Shown here: one piece after another, positions 26,201-34,157 of the stretch | Numbering within the stretch: the stretch's first letter is position 1 | How the letters are laid out: every line of letters starts with the position of its first letter | From: Clostridia bacterium | GTDB taxonomy: Bacteria > Bacillota > Clostridia > Oscillospirales > Acutalibacteraceae | Reading direction: 5' to 3' | DNA length: 64,000 nt | Assembly: GCA_017517865.1 (NCBI GenBank) | Contig: JAFWYB010000013.1 | Location: 1-64,000 of the forward strand | Program-made: the position numbers and the translations under genes | The notes under the pieces: generated by a model | Database searches by the model: none | What the model was told of the DNA's origin: nothing | What the model saw: only the letters and a program-made list of their open reading frames with translations

Positions 26201-29200
26201 AGCACCTTGCTGCTGTAGTTGAGAGAAATTCCCGTTACCTTCTTGAGAACGGTAACCTTCATTGTTGCCTTAAAGCCGCCGTCTACCGTCTTGCAGGTGA
26301 TGGTTGCAGTACCCTGAGACTTACCGGTGATAACACCCGATGAGGAAACCGTAGCAACGGTCTTGTCGCTTGAAGACCACTTAAGAGTCTTGTCGCTTGC
26401 ATCTGAGGGAAGAACGGTTGCGGAAGCCTGATATTTTTCGTCAACCTCAAGTGAAACAGAGGTCTTGCTGAGCTTGACACCGCTTACGGGACGTATGCTC
26501 AGAACGTCACAGCTTGCCTTGAAGCCACCGTCGGAGCTTGTTGCGGTAATAACCGCATAGCCGGGTGCCTTGGCTGTAATCTTACCGTTTTCATCAACAT
26601 CGGCAACGTCATAGTTGCTTGAGGTCCACTTGGCTGTCTGCATTGTGGCATCAGCAGGGTAGAATATGGGGGTAACGGTTGTTGAAGCGCCCACGTTCAT
26701 TGTTACGCTTGCCTTGTTAAGGGTCATACCCGTTACAGAGCGGATAACCTTTACGGTACATTTTGCGGTGATTTCACTGTTATCGTCTGAAATAGCGGTG
26801 ATTGTTACGGTGCCGGGCTTGTGTCCGTAAACGATACCGTCAGCATCAACGCTTGCAATTGTGGGATTGCTTGAAATCCAGGAAAGCTTTGAATCTGTTG
26901 CATTTGAGGGAATAACGGTTGCGGTAATTGCTCTCATACCGTTTTCTCTTACAGCCATAGCCTTCGGGTCAAGGGTGATACCGGTTACGGGCTGTGTAAC
27001 AGTGATGCGGCAGGTGGTGGAAACTGCACCGTCACCTGAGCGGCAGGTGATGGTTGCAACGCCGGGGCCTACACCCTTGATAAGACCGTTTTTGCTGACA
27101 ACAACAACCTCCTTGTTGCTTGTTGACCACTTAACGGTTGTATCCGAAACCGTTGCGGGAGTAAGAGTTGCCGTGAACTGCTTATATGCACCCGCATCAA
27201 TAGTAATACTTGCATAGTTGAGGGTTACGCTTGTAGCAAGCTGAACAACCTGAACAACACATTCGCCTATGAATGCACCGTCGTTTGTTGTTGCATAGAT
27301 AATTGCAGTACCTCTTGTGCGGCCGGTAACCTGACCTACCTCGTTGACTGTTGCAACGGAGGTGTTGCTCGAATGCCATGTAACCGTACGGTTAGATGCA
27401 TCGGCGGGATAAACGGTAGCGGTAAGAAGTCTTGTTTCGCCTCTGGGAATCTTTATCTCATCGGCGCCCATAGTAATACCCGTTACGGGAATGTATACCG
27501 TAAAATCGCATATTGCGGTGAAATCGCCGTCAACCGTGGTTGCGGTAATTGTACAGTTACCTGCACTGACAGCTGTTACAACACCCGTTGACGAAACTCT
27601 TGCCACGGTTTCGTCACTGCTGTCCCAAATAACCTCACGGTTGGTAGCATTGGTGGGAAGCACGTTTGCAATAAGACTCTTCTGATTGCCTCTTGCTATA
27701 GTTACGCTTGCGGTGTTGAGCCTGATGCCCGTTACGGGCTGTGTGACGGTTACCTTACATTTCTGTGTGAAATTACCGTCATCGGTGGTTGCTGTGATTA
27801 TCGCAGTACCTGCTGCCTTGGCCTTTATAAGACCGGTCTGTGCCACGGCAACAACGCTGCTGTTGTCGGTGCGCCATGTTATACCCTTGTCACTTGCATT
27901 TGAGGGGTAAACCGTTGCAAGGAAGGTATAATACTCACCTACGTCAAGTGAGAGTGAAGATGTATCAAGTGTAAGACCCGTTACGGGCACCTTTGAATAA
28001 ACGGTTACGGAGCAGGTGGCAATAAAGCCGCCGTCCTCTGTTTTAACCGTAACAATTGCCGTACCCTCGCCTACTGCGGTAAGCTCACCTGACTGTGATA
28101 CTCTTACGACGAGGTCGTTATTGGTGGCCCATGAAACATTCTGATTTGTTGCGGTTGAGGGAATAACGCTCGCCTTGTTGTAATAGGTCTGACCCAGATA
28201 AAGGCTGATCTCATCCGAGGCAAAGCTTACACCGGTCGCACTTTCAAGCACCGTAACGGTACATGTGGCTGTTTTACTGCTGTTTGCGGTTGTGCAGGTA
28301 ATTACGCAGGTGCCGCCCGCAACACCTCTTACAACACCGTTTTCATCAACGGTTGCAACGGAGTTGTCAGATGAAGTCCAGCTTACGTTTTTATTCGTAG
28401 CGTCTGCAGGCTTGATTGTGGGTACAAGTGTTACTGTCTGGTCCTTCCAGATTTTTGCTTCGGTATAGTTAAGCGTTACGCCGGTTGTTGCAATAAGTAC
28501 AGTTACAACACATTCTGCAACGAAGGCTCCGTCCTCTGCGGTGCAGGTGATCGTTGCTTTACCTACACTCTTACCGGTTACAAGACCGTTTTCGTCAACG
28601 GTTGCAACGCTATTGTTTGAGGTTTTCCATGTAACGTTCTTATTTGAAGCGTAAGAGGGAATAAATTCGGGAGTAAGTGTGAAGCTCTTGCCGACGTAAA
28701 CCGCCTTTGTTGCGGGAAGCTCAAGTCCCTCAACGGGCTGAGTTACGGTTACTATACATGCGTCAAATTTTTCTGTACCGTCAAGAGCCGTTGCCTTAAT
28801 TACCGTTCTTCCGGGATAGCGTGCAGTTACAAGACCGTTTTCGTCAACCGTTGCAACCTTGGGGTCGCTTGAAGTCCAGAGCACATCACCGTAAGAGGTA
28901 TTGTCGATTGCAACTACCGTTGCCGAAAGCTTATATGTTGCAGGCACCTTGAGGTCAAGAGTTTCTTTATTTACGGTTACGGCAGATGCCATTCTTGTAA
29001 CACGCACTGTTCCTTTTACTGTAATTGCGGTACCGTCCTGGGTTGTGGCTGTGATTGTGCAGGTGCCGAGGCCTCTGGGATAAAGCACACCGTTATAATC
29101 AACCTCGCAGACGTTTTTATCGCTGGTTGACCAGCTGAGAAGCTGATTGCCTGCATTTTCGGGCATAATAACCGTTGTGAATCTTTCGCCCGAGGTTTCG

Positions 29201-30363
29201 GGTGTAAGAACCTTGATGCTGCTTGTGAATGCAAGTGAAGAAATAAGAGGTTTTACCGTAACGGTGAATTCACCGCTGATATTTGTTCCGTCGGTTGTTG
29301 AATAGGTAACCTTTGTAGTGCCTGACTTGAGTGCGGTAAGCTTTGCCGAGGCAATACCTGCGCCCGTTACCTTTATGTCGCTTATCGAAACCACCGAGGG
29401 GTCCTCCGCGGTCCAGGTGATGGTTTTGTTGCTTGCATCCGAGGGGCTGACTCTGAGGCTGTATTCGTATTTTTCGTTTACCGTGAGGTTAACGTTCTTT
29501 GAAAGAGAAGAATCCGCGGGGGTAAGAGAGGTAACGGGTACCGTTTGCTTAACCGTAATGCTGCAGGAATCCGTATAGACCGTTGCTCCGCTTGACACTG
29601 TTACCGTTACCGTGCAGGTACCCGCTTTCACACCGGTGATAACACCGTTCTGATTTACTGTTGCAACCGAGGTATTGTTGCTCTTCCAGCTGTAGGTAAG
29701 CTCATCTGTAGGACCTGCGCCCGAATCAACGCCGTAGGGCGTTGCGATAACGGTGAATCTGTCACCCTCAAAAATCTCAGCTTCATCGTGCGAGAGCATA
29801 ACACCGCCGAGAGGATTAAGGATTGTAACAAGACAGCCTGCGCTGAAGCCGTTTGACACAGCAACAACCCTTACAGGCTCTGCCGAATACTTTTTAACGG
29901 TTACAACCCCGGTGCTGCTTACCGAAACGGCGTCCGGATTTTCACTTGTCCATTCAACGGGGTCCTTTCCCTTTCCGTCGGGAGCAAGAGTTGCTCTTAA
30001 CTCAAAGCTGCTGCCTACTGCTGCCGAATGTGTAGACTTGTTCAAAGAAACACCGAGGGTGTGGTATTCAAGAGAGTCTATGGCTGACTGAAGCTTCTGT
30101 GCCGCATCGTCTATTGACTCCTGGTCAAAGCCGCCCGGATTTCTGAGAATCAGCATCGCAACATCGTAATATGCCTTGAGAGATTCTGTGCTCAGATAGT
30201 TGTCCCACTCCTCCTGAGGCGGAACATTATCAAGAGCCGCCTCGAGATTTTCGATATTGTAGGCCCGTGCCTGAATACCGAAATAGTCATACTCAGGCAC
30301 AAGAGGCACTGCTCCCATCACCATAAGTACGCACATAAATAAAGCAAGCATTTTCTTCTTCAT
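20275..30363 (-). CDS. Giant secreted protein of ~39 Big_2 Ig-like domains
   Basis: About 3,362 residues. The second ATG (30363) is better spaced from GAGGT than the first (30369). The signal peptide is followed by a helical FIVAR-like segment (about 37-100). I then count 39 Big_2 domains of ~80 residues, each with SSDxxVATVDxxGxVTA- and GxATITATT-type strands and a closing CxVTV. No LPXTG, SLH or transmembrane anchor follows, so it is either released or bound by its Ig domains. Big_2 arrays occur in adhesins and cell-surface proteins, so a role in adhesion or as a stalk is inferred. Domain pairs 25-30 are almost identical in sequence. Confidence 0.92.
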   Translation of the reverse strand: MKKKMLALFMCVLMVMGAVPLVPEYDYFGIQARAYNIENLEAALDNVPPQEEWDNYLSTESLKAYYDVAMLILRNPGGFDQESIDDAAQKLQSAIDSLEYHTLGVSLNKSTHSAAVGSSFELRATLAPDGKGKDPVEWTSENPDAVSVSSTGVVTVKKYSAEPVRVVAVSNGFSAGCLVTILNPLGGVMLSHDEAEIFEGDRFTVIATPYGVDSGAGPTDELTYSWKSNNTSVATVNQNGVITGVKAGTCTVTVTVSSGATVYTDSCSITVKQTVPVTSLTPADSSLSKNVNLTVNEKYEYSLRVSPSDASNKTITWTAEDPSVVSISDIKVTGAGIASAKLTALKSGTTKVTYSTTDGTNISGEFTVTVKPLISSLAFTSSIKVLTPETSGERFTTVIMPENAGNQLLSWSTSDKNVCEVDYNGVLYPRGLGTCTITATTQDGTAITVKGTVRVTRMASAVTVNKETLDLKVPATYKLSATVVAIDNTSYGDVLWTSSDPKVATVDENGLVTARYPGRTVIKATALDGTEKFDACIVTVTQPVEGLELPATKAVYVGKSFTLTPEFIPSYASNKNVTWKTSNNSVATVDENGLVTGKSVGKATITCTAEDGAFVAECVVTVLIATTGVTLNYTEAKIWKDQTVTLVPTIKPADATNKNVSWTSSDNSVATVDENGVVRGVAGGTCVITCTTANSSKTATCTVTVLESATGVSFASDEISLYLGQTYYNKASVIPSTATNQNVSWATNNDLVVRVSQSGELTAVGEGTAIVTVKTEDGGFIATCSVTVYSKVPVTGLTLDTSSLSLDVGEYYTFLATVYPSNASDKGITWRTDNSSVVAVAQTGLIKAKAAGTAIITATTDDGNFTQKCKVTVTQPVTGIRLNTASVTIARGNQKSLIANVLPTNATNREVIWDSSDETVARVSSTGVVTAVSAGNCTITATTVDGDFTAICDFTVYIPVTGITMGADEIKIPRGETRLLTATVYPADASNRTVTWHSSNTSVATVNEVGQVTGRTRGTAIIYATTNDGAFIGECVVQVVQLATSVTLNYASITIDAGAYKQFTATLTPATVSDTTVKWSTSNKEVVVVSKNGLIKGVGPGVATITCRSGDGAVSTTCRITVTQPVTGITLDPKAMAVRENGMRAITATVIPSNATDSKLSWISSNPTIASVDADGIVYGHKPGTVTITAISDDNSEITAKCTVKVIRSVTGMTLNKASVTMNVGASTTVTPIFYPADATMQTAKWTSSNYDVADVDENGKITAKAPGYAVITATSSDGGFKASCDVLSIRPVSGVKLSKTSVSLEVDEKYQASATVLPSDASDKTLKWSSSDKTVATVSSSGVITGKSQGTATITCKTVDGGFKATMKVTVLKKVTGISLNYSSKVLYLDKTLQLKATVTPTDATDKGVYWYSGNKNIATVDQNGLVKPVSPGNVTIGVRTDDGAFKAYCKLEIRKAVEKISLNTKSVTVYVDEYYQLKATVLPDDATVKTVKWTVSDSTVLTLSSKGFIKGKNAGTATVTATSENGLKATCKVTVLQSVEGIELNTDAITLYTGEKETLTATVLPLGAYNQGVKWTSSNVSVARVTNGGEISALKAGSAVITATTAEGGFTATCTVTVKQHVTSISFDRSTLDIRKGSEADLTVSVLPADATNRNYKIVSSDPATVFVTEDGHLVALRGGTATITVTAEDNGKTGICKVTVLEPVTGVKLEKNEDTVLVGDEFTIKAIIEPEDANNQNVIWSTSDSSIASVSASGVITVLKEGEVTVTVTTVDNGFMDSCVLTCLQPPETLVTDKQTEIIRGKSGKLEVTVLPENSYDKTVTFESDDESIVKIDSEGNFIAVAPGTATVTVRAQMGKAQTTCIITVIEPVTGVEIKESELTVYKGTDYSFNAAVYPANASNQKVSWKVSNEAVARIDSEGRLIALDKGQTYVTVTTADGRFIDFCRVEVVLPVEDIAVTEEYTLNEGEQVKAQAAVLPSDAYNTALRFESENEEIAKVDSEGIITAVSKGETYINVISVDNPQITKQIKVNVIRLVEEIELSFSEQFLNVGQKGDIGVVLNPAEPTDSAVSFTSSDEDIATVDENGKVTANKAGFVTVTVASADGNAEAEIEIEIRQQVMGIEITETEKTVNVDDVFTLTATVLPEDSYNKEVEWFTSDEEVISVNGNEFTALKTGEATLTAVSEENGEIKAECKVTVIRMADSVEADFDREYLWVGESGKVTATVLPEDTTDKSVSFTSSDEEIATVDESGTVTAHKAGNVTITVKNISGVADLVEIEIRQQATDIQLDESEKTVNVDDVFTLTATVLPEDSYNKEVEWFTSDEEVISVNGNEFAALKTGEATLTAVSEENGEIKAECKVTVIRMADSVEAEFDKEFLWVGESGKVTATVLPEDTTDKSVSFTSSDEEIATVDESGTVTAHKAGNVTITVTAVGERVSADIEVEVRQKVTELKLDESEKTVRVDDVFTLTATALPEDSYNKEVEWFSSDEEVISVNGNEFTALKTGEATLTAVSEENGEIKAECKVTVIRLAESIRVTFDKEYLWVGESGDITVTVLPEDTTDKSAVYKVSDERILTVDKNGKVTAKSAGKAYVTVKSINCNAIDFVGIEVRQQVTGLEISLSEKTLNVGEEFTLTASVLPENAYNKNIEWLTSDEEIISVADGKVTALKTGEATVTAVSKENGEIKAACNVTVERYVEGVKLSEETFIIEKGNSYQLVATVLPEDATDKSLTWVSSDSETVSVDENGKITALKAGEATITANTAFEGISAQCKVTVKVSSAEVLLNKQSAELYCGETLELTATVLPEDTTDKGIIWSSSDEEIATVDENGVVTAHEKGEATITVKTKDNGKAAECVITVLKHVSDVKISTNSFDGFTGRPFTLTAQVSPADASNKNLIWNTSDSAVATVENGVVTPLRKGTAIISVKSEDNGLVDYCYINIGIGIDAISLSHSEISLHKGESFTLSAHISPENATTDKLIWTSEDNDIITVSDGVITAGRKSGTVKVRVTAADNDEAYAECTVTVIEQVTGIDLNETDIQLMSGDSFTLIPVITPDNATYPEVEWKSNDDTVASVDANGVVTAVNPGTAYITCTNEDSGIAAICKVFVPRPVESFTVSLPSLNLSKGASSELVIESEPADHDEDFTFVSSDSTVLTVERETGIVRGVAAGTATVTAVSTLTGKRATVDILVIQPVEDIRFDLAEYKGAYTGQQHKLSYAIYPADAYNKAVEWSSSDESIATVDSEGNITYHKKGEVIIRVTSKEKGLYAECKVTVSQSPETIYISAGAKTMAVGNTEKLTIAITPVDAPNQTVFWSTSSEAVVTVDSEGNITAIAPGKAIITVTTWNGKTATCTVTVE
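22515..24000 (-). repeat. Near-identical 495-bp tandem repeats within the Big_2 gene
   Basis: Three consecutive two-domain units (165 codons each) repeat at a 495-bp period. Stretches starting at 23092 and 23587 are almost the same base for base. Long near-identical direct repeats in frame allow domain loss or gain by recombination. Confidence 0.85.
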
Positions 30364-30454
30364 CTTCATTACCTCGATTCAAAGTTGATATTTATCGGAA
30401 TAGATGTTATATATAATACTTATAATGGCATTTGACGCCAATTTAGTGCTTATC

Positions 30455-30483
30455 ATTATAATTCAAAAACAAAGCAGTGTCAA
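30455..30483 (-). promoter_or_regulatory. Sigma-A promoter of the Big_2 gene
   Basis: Leftward consensus TTGACA (30483-30478), 17 bp, TATAAT (30460-30455), about 90 nt before the start codon. A perfect consensus promoter suggests strong expression. Confidence 0.8.
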
Positions 30484-30585
30484 CCGATGTTACAGAATGT
30501 GTTGAAAAAGTTTACAAATTATGATAAAATCAAACCGATTGATGAACAGCAGATTAACGGTCTGAACAGAAAGGGCGGAATAAAT

Positions 30586-31356
30586 GTGAAAAAATTTATC
30601 TCTTGGAACGTAAACGGAATAAGAGCCTGCGTAACAAAGGGCTTTCTTGATTCCTTCACAGAGCTTGATGCCGATATATTCTGCCTGCAGGAAACAAAGC
30701 TGCAGGAGGGTCAGATAGATATGCCCCTGGAGGGCTATCATCAGTATTGGAATTATGCCGAAAAGAAGGGCTATTCGGGCACCGCAATTTTCACAAAGGA
30801 AGAGCCGATAAGCGTCTTTTACGGTATGGACATTCCCGAGCACGACGCCGAAGGAAGGCTTATAACACTTGAGTTTTCAGACTTTTACTTCGTCACCTGC
30901 TACACCCCCAACGCTCAGGACGGACTCAAGAGACTTGACTACCGAATGAGGTGGGAGGACGCCTTCAGGGAATACCTTTGCAGCCTTGATAAAACTAAGC
31001 CCGTAATCATTTGCGGCGACCTCAACGTCGCACATAACGAGATAGACCTTAAGAATCCCAAGAGCAACCGCGGCAACGCAGGTTTCTCCGATGAGGAAAG
31101 AGAAAAATTTTCACAATTGCTTGATTCAGGCTTTACCGACTCCTTCAGATATCTGTACCCCGACCTTGAGGGTGCCTACTCCTGGTGGAGCTACCGTTTT
31201 CAGGCAAGAATGAAGAATGCGGGCTGGAGAATAGACTACTTTTTAGTTTCGGACAGAATAAAGGAGCAGATAAAGGAAGCGAAGATTCACAGTGAGATTT
31301 TCGGTTCTGATCACTGCCCCGTAGAGCTTGTGCTCAGCTGCCCCGAGGACAAATAA
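30586..31356 (+). CDS. exoA: Exodeoxyribonuclease III
   Basis: The GTG at 30586 gives a 256-residue protein of the usual length. An upstream ATG at 30487 would add 33 unrelated residues. Motifs of the Mg-dependent AP endonuclease/exonuclease III family are complete: SWNVNGIRA, CLQETK (catalytic Glu), CGDLNVAHNEIDL and GSDHCPV (Asp-His). It incises abasic sites and removes 3' blocks in base-excision repair. It is followed by a strong terminator. Confidence 0.95.
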   Translation: MKKFISWNVNGIRACVTKGFLDSFTELDADIFCLQETKLQEGQIDMPLEGYHQYWNYAEKKGYSGTAIFTKEEPISVFYGMDIPEHDAEGRLITLEFSDFYFVTCYTPNAQDGLKRLDYRMRWEDAFREYLCSLDKTKPVIICGDLNVAHNEIDLKNPKSNRGNAGFSDEEREKFSQLLDSGFTDSFRYLYPDLEGAYSWWSYRFQARMKNAGWRIDYFLVSDRIKEQIKEAKIHSEIFGSDHCPVELVLSCPEDK

Positions 31357-31448
31357 AATGCAGAATCGCAGGTAATGTCAGCGATAACGGATAAGCTTTG
31401 CCCGATCATGTGATCAAGCAACAAAAGCTACTGTGCAAAATCAGAAAA

Positions 31449-31489
31449 GAGGTAATACGTGAAAAATCGTATTACCTCTCATTTTTTTG
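31449..31489 (+). terminator. Rho-independent terminator of exoA
   Basis: An 11-bp perfect stem (GAGGTAATACG against CGTATTACCTC) followed by a T-rich run. Confidence 0.85.
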
Positions 31490-31522
31490 CACGTTCATTT
31501 TCAACAGTGAACAGAATCGTTT

Positions 31523-31957
31523 TTAGGCGTAGCCCCAGGTCAGAAGCTCCCAATCACCGTTTTCGGTGCGGGCAAGATACCATGACCATCCATAGATTCT
31601 GTTGGCGTTCCATCCGCCACCACCTGATACGGGGCTTCTCATAACCGAAGAAAATTCAATACTTTCCGTGTAATCTGCCTTCTCATTAAGACTGCGACAA
31701 TATTCAAGGCAGTCCGTACTGTCAACCTTAAGAGAATAGAGCACCGCTCTGTCAAAGGGCAGTTCACCCTCAAAGGTTTTCACCTTTTTTATAACCTCTT
31801 CTGCCGCCATGTCTATATCTTCTTTGCTGTAATCCGTGCAGTTGTTGTAGTCTATTTCAACCTTAACAGGTCTTGAATAAATATATACCGACACACCGGC
31901 GGCAACCAACACAGCAACAAGCACAACCGACATAACAACTATTGCTTTTTTCTTCAT
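31523..31957 (-). CDS. Membrane-anchored protein, unknown
   Basis: 144 residues with one N-terminal transmembrane helix (VVMSVVLVAVLVAAGVSVYIY) and an extracytoplasmic domain ending in WYLARTENGDWELLTWGYA. That ending resembles DUF4829-like small secreted domains, but the family is not certain. It is a monocistronic unit with AAGGGG as ribosome binding site. Confidence 0.7.
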   Translation of the reverse strand: MKKKAIVVMSVVLVAVLVAAGVSVYIYSRPVKVEIDYNNCTDYSKEDIDMAAEEVIKKVKTFEGELPFDRAVLYSLKVDSTDCLEYCRSLNEKADYTESIEFSSVMRSPVSGGGGWNANRIYGWSWYLARTENGDWELLTWGYA

Positions 31958-32133
31958 AACTTCACCCCTTTTCCGGTTTTATTGTAACATAGCCGTGAAA
32001 GAAAATAAATATTTTTTCTCCTTTGTAAGAAAAATGTAAGAAAGCCGCTGAGTCCGGTTTCATAAAAGCAAATGCAGTTATCTGACGTCGGCAGCTGACC
32101 GATTACATCTGAATACTGACTACCAAATTTTTC

Positions 32134-32162
32134 TTTACTTTTTTCTGTTCTTATAGTATAAT
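32134..32162 (+). promoter_or_regulatory. Candidate promoter of obgE
   Basis: TTTACT (32134-32139), 17 bp, TATAAT (32157-32162), with the start codon 45 bp further on. Confidence 0.5.
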
Positions 32163-32207
32163 AAATTGATTATGCCATAATATTACAAAACACAGGAGGC
32201 GATACTG

Positions 32208-33479
32208 ATGTTTATAGATAAAGCCACAATTAAAATAAAAGCAGGTGACGGCGGTAACGGAGCCGTAGCCTTCCACCGTGAAAAATACATCACCTCGGGC
32301 GGCCCCGACGGCGGTGACGGCGGTAAGGGCGGCGATATCGTTTTTGTTGTTGACGATAACCTTTCTACCCTCGCAGATTTCAAGTACAAAAGAAAATACA
32401 AGGCTCCGAACGGCTCCGACGGTCAGGGTGGCAGACGTAACGGCAAAAAAGCGGAGGACCTTATTATCAAGGTGCCCAGAGGTACAATAATCCGCGAAAA
32501 GGAAAGCGGCACTCTTATGGCAGATATGTCCACTGACGAACGCTTCATCGCCGCAAAAGGCGGTAAAGGCGGTTGGGGCAACAGCCATTTTGCCACCTCA
32601 ACAAGACAGACTCCCCGCTTCGCCAAAAGCGGTGCCCCCGGTGAGGAATGGGAAGTAGTGCTTGAATTAAAGCTTCTTGCCGATGTAGGTCTTTTAGGCT
32701 TCCCGAATGTGGGCAAATCAAGCTTCATTTCAGTCGTCAGCCACGCTAAGCCCATAATCGCTGACTATCATTTCACCACCATCACCCCCGTGCTCGGCGT
32801 AGTTTCTCTCGGTGAAGGCTCATCCTTCGTTATTGCAGATATACCCGGACTTATCGAAGGAGCAAGTGAGGGCATAGGACTCGGACACGCATTTTTAAGA
32901 CACGTCGACCGCTGCCGTATGCTGGTACACATTGTTGATGTTGCCGGCAGTGAGGGCAGAGACCCCATCGAGGACTTTGAGAAAATCAACCTTGAGCTTG
33001 AACGCTTCAATCCCGAGCTATCAGAAAGACCGCAGATTGTTGTTGCCAATAAAATTGACCTTGCAGAGCCCGAACAGCTCCTTCGCTTCAAAAAATACAT
33101 TGAAGAAAAGGGCTATGAATACTATGAGATGTGCGCCCCCATCAGCGAGGGTACGAAAGAGGTAATAAATGCGGTTGCCGCAAAGCTTCAGACACTCCCC
33201 CCCGTAAAGCAGTATGAAAGAGAGGAAATTCCCCTCGACACACTTCTCGCAAAGCAAAATACAGGCTTTACAATCACCGTCGAGGACGATGTATATATTG
33301 TTGAGGCAGAATGGCTTATCAGAATCCTCTGTCGCACCGACCTTGACGACTACGAATCGCTACAGTATTTCCAGAGAGTTCTCATTTCAAGCGGAATCAT
33401 TGATGCTCTTCGCGAAAAAGGCATTCAGGAAGGCGACATAGTTTCAATTTACGATTTTGAATTTGAATTTATGAACTGA
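32208..33479 (+). CDS. obgE: Obg-family GTPase
   Basis: The 423-residue protein has the Gly-rich Obg fold (1-158: AGDGGNGAVAFHREKY, GGPDGGDGGKGGD), the G domain (GFPNVGKSS at about 164, DIPGLIEGAS, NKIDL) and a C-terminal OCT domain (TGFTITVEDDVYIVEAEW). It is an essential GTPase in 50S assembly and growth control. A strong AGGAGG precedes the ATG. Confidence 0.98.
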   Translation: MFIDKATIKIKAGDGGNGAVAFHREKYITSGGPDGGDGGKGGDIVFVVDDNLSTLADFKYKRKYKAPNGSDGQGGRRNGKKAEDLIIKVPRGTIIREKESGTLMADMSTDERFIAAKGGKGGWGNSHFATSTRQTPRFAKSGAPGEEWEVVLELKLLADVGLLGFPNVGKSSFISVVSHAKPIIADYHFTTITPVLGVVSLGEGSSFVIADIPGLIEGASEGIGLGHAFLRHVDRCRMLVHIVDVAGSEGRDPIEDFEKINLELERFNPELSERPQIVVANKIDLAEPEQLLRFKKYIEEKGYEYYEMCAPISEGTKEVINAVAAKLQTLPPVKQYEREEIPLDTLLAKQNTGFTITVEDDVYIVEAEWLIRILCRTDLDDYESLQYFQRVLISSGIIDALREKGIQEGDIVSIYDFEFEFMN

Positions 33480-33500
33480 TACTCAGGCCTTGCCTGAGCA

Positions 33501-33736
33501 ATGCAGAATGCAAAATGCAGAATTGCGGTCGCACCCTACCGTATATCTGTCAGTCAGATTGTATCTGCGTAAGATGACTTTTATAAAACAGTAAAAGTGT
33601 TGATAATAAAAAATATTGAGGTTTAATCTTCAGATCAGGCGGGCAGAGCTTCTGATACCGTATCCCGGTAAAAGCGGATTATTCCGGAGCGAAGCTCCCC
33701 ACCATTCTGCATTCTGCACTCTGCATTTTGCATTTA
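33501..33736. repeat. MITE-like element bounded by inverted TGCATTC heptamers
   Basis: The intergenic region starts with an AATGCAGAATGCAAAATGCA run and ends with its inverse (CTGCATTCTGCACTCTGCAT). The ~200 bp between have no ORF. The heptamer run and the adjoining TTGCGGTCGCACC also resemble the sequence beside the Big_2 gene at about 20230. It could be a non-autonomous repeat. Confidence 0.5.
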
Positions 33737-33749
33737 AAAAGAGGTTTTC

Positions 33750-34142
33750 ATGAACAGATTATTTGATAAAAACTGCGATGTAAACAATTTAAGTCCTCTC
33801 ACCCTCGCCTTTGTCGGCGACACGATCTTTGACCTTTTTGTCAGGGAAAAGCTGGTGTGCGAGGCTAACAGACCCGTTAACAGACTTCACAGGGCTGCAA
33901 CGGGCTACGTAAGTGCTGCAGCCCAGGCTAAGGCGGCTCAGAAAATTCTCCCCTTGCTTACGGAAAAAGAAGTTTCCGTATTAAAAAGAGGAAGAAACGC
34001 ACATACTAACCACAAGGCAAAAAACGCCTCCGAGGGTGACTACCATTATGCCACCGGTCTTGAAGCACTGTTCGGATATCTTTATCTGAGTGGAGAAGTA
34101 GACAGACTCAGAGAGCTTTTTGACCTTATAATAACGGACTGA
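33750..34142 (+). CDS. mrnC: Mini-ribonuclease III
   Basis: 130 residues, a lone RNase III catalytic domain without the dsRNA-binding domain: LAFVGDTIFDLFVREKLV, RNAHTNHKAKNA and YHYATGLEALFGYLYL. It matures 23S rRNA. It is followed within 15 bp by a YitT-family gene. Confidence 0.95.
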   Translation: MNRLFDKNCDVNNLSPLTLAFVGDTIFDLFVREKLVCEANRPVNRLHRAATGYVSAAAQAKAAQKILPLLTEKEVSVLKRGRNAHTNHKAKNASEGDYHYATGLEALFGYLYLSGEVDRLRELFDLIITD

Positions 34143-34157
34143 TAAGTCCCCGAGGGT

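Noticed and set aside
20607-29867. Many open frames opposite or within the Big_2 gene (60-140 codons)
   Set aside because: They lie antisense or out of frame in a repetitive coding region, have no ribosome binding sites, and repeat at the Big_2 domain period.
30487-30585. N-terminal extension of exonuclease III to ATG 30487
   Set aside because: The extra 33 residues do not belong to the family and would run over the divergent promoter. The GTG at 30586 gives the usual length.
32019-32045. A fifth ECF -35-like box (TTGTAAGA) before obgE
   Set aside because: There is no AGACTATA 14 bp downstream, and it is on the opposite strand from the regulon.
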